A DNA stretch of 64,000 bases. Source: SHZI01 sp031409515. GTDB taxonomy: Bacteria > Pseudomonadota > Gammaproteobacteria > Steroidobacterales > GCA-2729495. Positions 63,013 through 64,000 of this stretch are shown here, piece after piece (position 1 is the stretch's first letter; every line of letters starts with the position of its first letter). Where the stretch lies: NCBI GenBank assembly GCA_031409515.1, contig JANNXJ010000045.1, forward strand, positions 92,532 through 156,531. The letters run 5' to 3'. The notes below the pieces were generated by a model. It saw nothing but the letters and a program-made list of their open reading frames with translations, ran no database searches and was not told the DNA's origin. The translations under genes were made by a program, and so were the position numbers.

Positions 63013-63597
63013 ATGGGTAAGCTCTACGACAGTATCGATGACCGGCTCCGCCAGTGGGTAGCGCAGCAGAAAGTGTTCTTTGTCGCCACGGCGCCCCGTG
63101 ACGACGCGGGGCACGTCAACTGCTCGCCAAAAGGCTGCGACACCCTGCGCATCACAGGCCCCCGCTCAGTGGCGTACCTGGACACGCAGGGTTCCGGAAT
63201 CGAAACGATCGCCCACCTCCGCGATAACGGCCGAATCGTGTTGATGCTCTGCGCTTTCGACGGACCCCCGAAGATTGTGCGCTTTCATGGCCACGGTCGC
63301 GTGCTGAGCCCCGGTGAGGCAGAATTTGTGCAGTTGCTGCCGCTGTTCGAGTCCCAGCCGACCGTGCGAGCCATCATCCACGTGGACGTTACGCGGATCT
63401 CGGATTCCTGTGGATTCGGCGTACCGCTTTACGCCTGGGAGAAGAGCCGGACCACGAGCGCCGACTACGTGCGCAAGCTGTCCGACGAGCAGCTCCGGCA
63501 GTACGGTATCGACAAAAACCAGCAGAGCATCGACGGCCTCGCCGGGATCACGGCCAACGAGGCCGCCAGTCTGGTTATTGATCGATCGACCCTATGA
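63013..63597 (+). CDS. Pyridoxamine 5'-phosphate oxidase-like protein
   Basis: A 194-residue flavin-fold protein, a second member in this window. FFVATAPRDDAGHVNCSPKGCDTLRI and PPKIVRFHGHGRVLSPGEAEF are typical of the pyridoxamine-phosphate-oxidase-related group; a true PdxH active-site set is not visible. ATG 63013 gives a normal N-terminus MGKLYDSIDDRLRQW. Overlaps the next gene by four bases (ATGA). Confidence 0.87.
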   Translation: MGKLYDSIDDRLRQWVAQQKVFFVATAPRDDAGHVNCSPKGCDTLRITGPRSVAYLDTQGSGIETIAHLRDNGRIVLMLCAFDGPPKIVRFHGHGRVLSPGEAEFVQLLPLFESQPTVRAIIHVDVTRISDSCGFGVPLYAWEKSRTTSADYVRKLSDEQLRQYGIDKNQQSIDGLAGITANEAASLVIDRSTL

Positions 63598-63938
63598 GCG
63601 TGCGTAATCTCCCGGCCGCTTACCAGCTCGAGGCCTCCATCCTGAAGGAGATCGAGCGCAGCTTTGGCGCCGAACACCGGGACTACGTCACCACGAAGCT
63701 GGCCAACACCGGCCTTCCAATGGGCGCGGTCGCCCCACCGCCCCGGGTGCACGCCGCGATCCTCTGGCTGGCGAAGGGCGACCTTGCGAAATTCGACGAC
63801 GCACTGGCCAGCGCCTGTGCCGACTGGCGCGACACCCTCGTCGCAGCGGGGCTGGCTAACCAGAGCTGGAAGCTGGTCCTCGAAAAACGGGGCATCGACT
63901 GCAGCAGATGGCCGATGGGACCCACCGGCCCCACCTGA
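63594..63938 (+). CDS. Unrecognised cytoplasmic protein of 114 residues
   Basis: A small protein starting at ATG 63594, overlapping the previous gene in an ATGA arrangement, so probably cotranslated. Mixed alpha/beta pattern (LEASILKEIERSFGAEHRDYV... VHAAILWLAKGDLAKFDDAL... WKLVLEKRGID), without membrane segments or a known motif. I do not recognise the family; its tie to the flavin-fold gene is the only clue to its role. Confidence 0.7.
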   Translation: MSVRNLPAAYQLEASILKEIERSFGAEHRDYVTTKLANTGLPMGAVAPPPRVHAAILWLAKGDLAKFDDALASACADWRDTLVAAGLANQSWKLVLEKRGIDCSRWPMGPTGPT

Positions 63939-63951
63939 GAGGTACCGGGTT

Positions 63952-64000
63952 TGCAATCTGGCAACATGCGCGGCAGCGCCGCCCAAGTTGCCAGATTGCA
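63952..64000. repeat. Hairpin-forming inverted repeat at the window edge
   Basis: TGCAATCTGGCAAC at 63952-63965 is perfectly repeated in reverse at 63987-64000, with a 21-base middle containing a small GCGGC/GCCGC stem. It follows the stop of the small gene by 13 bases and could be a terminator, but no U-tract is visible in the window; it is equally consistent with a third REP-like family. Confidence 0.55.

Overview
The window is GC-rich, single-chromosome bacterial DNA with dense housekeeping genes. Gene content and order point to a gammaproteobacterium near the Xanthomonadales/Nevskiales/Steroidobacterales side: topA-smg-dprA-LysM on one strand, diverging from def-fmt-rsmB-DUF4390-ntrY-ntrX; priA-argS-SPOR; split pntA plus pntB; gor next to aroE. 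This placement is inferred from synteny only. No rRNA, tRNA, CRISPR array, prophage or classical IS was seen.

Layout. 1-10.6 kb: end of a membrane-associated protein, UspA, cardiolipin synthase, oligopeptidase A, glutathione reductase, a REP-associated tyrosine transposase (RAYT) bracketed by its repeats, aroE, tag, an MFS carrier and an HDOD protein. 10.6-18 kb: a large secreted S8 protease, topA, smg and dprA. 18-26.3 kb: LysM protein, then formyl-Met metabolism (def, fmt), rsmB and the NtrY/NtrX two-component system. 26.3-32.4 kb: a PLP deaminase, SPOR protein, argS and priA, then an AT-rich segment with several DnaA-box-like sequences. 32.4-41.5 kb: proton-translocating transhydrogenase, HNH endonuclease, an ECF sigma factor with a membrane partner and acs in one tight run, and a lipoprotein amidohydrolase. 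41.7-50.4 kb: a calcium-repeat/dockerin-like exported protein, an FeS photolyase with a truncated DUF2256 gene, DUF1838, and a tRNA-guanine transglycosylase fused to an MnmC-like methyltransferase. 50.4-64 kb: accessory enzymes (hydrolases, MATE and AmpG-like carriers, SDR, GST, flavin-fold oxidases), an isoquinoline-oxidoreductase-type molybdoenzyme pair, and a secreted ribonuclease/barstar pair.

The most unusual signals are: (1) the TGT-methyltransferase fusion with altered tRNA-recognition residues; (2) two different REP-like palindrome families at the 3' ends of genes, often supplying their stop codons and in one case a dozen C-terminal residues, with a RAYT in the same window; (3) a 41-bp perfect palindrome with two consensus DnaA boxes at the priA start, beside an AT-rich stretch; (4) an NtrX whose AAA+ ATPase has lost the Walker A lysine, the Walker B acidic pair and the GAFTGA loop; (5) a perfect hairpin that hides the dprA ribosome-binding site.
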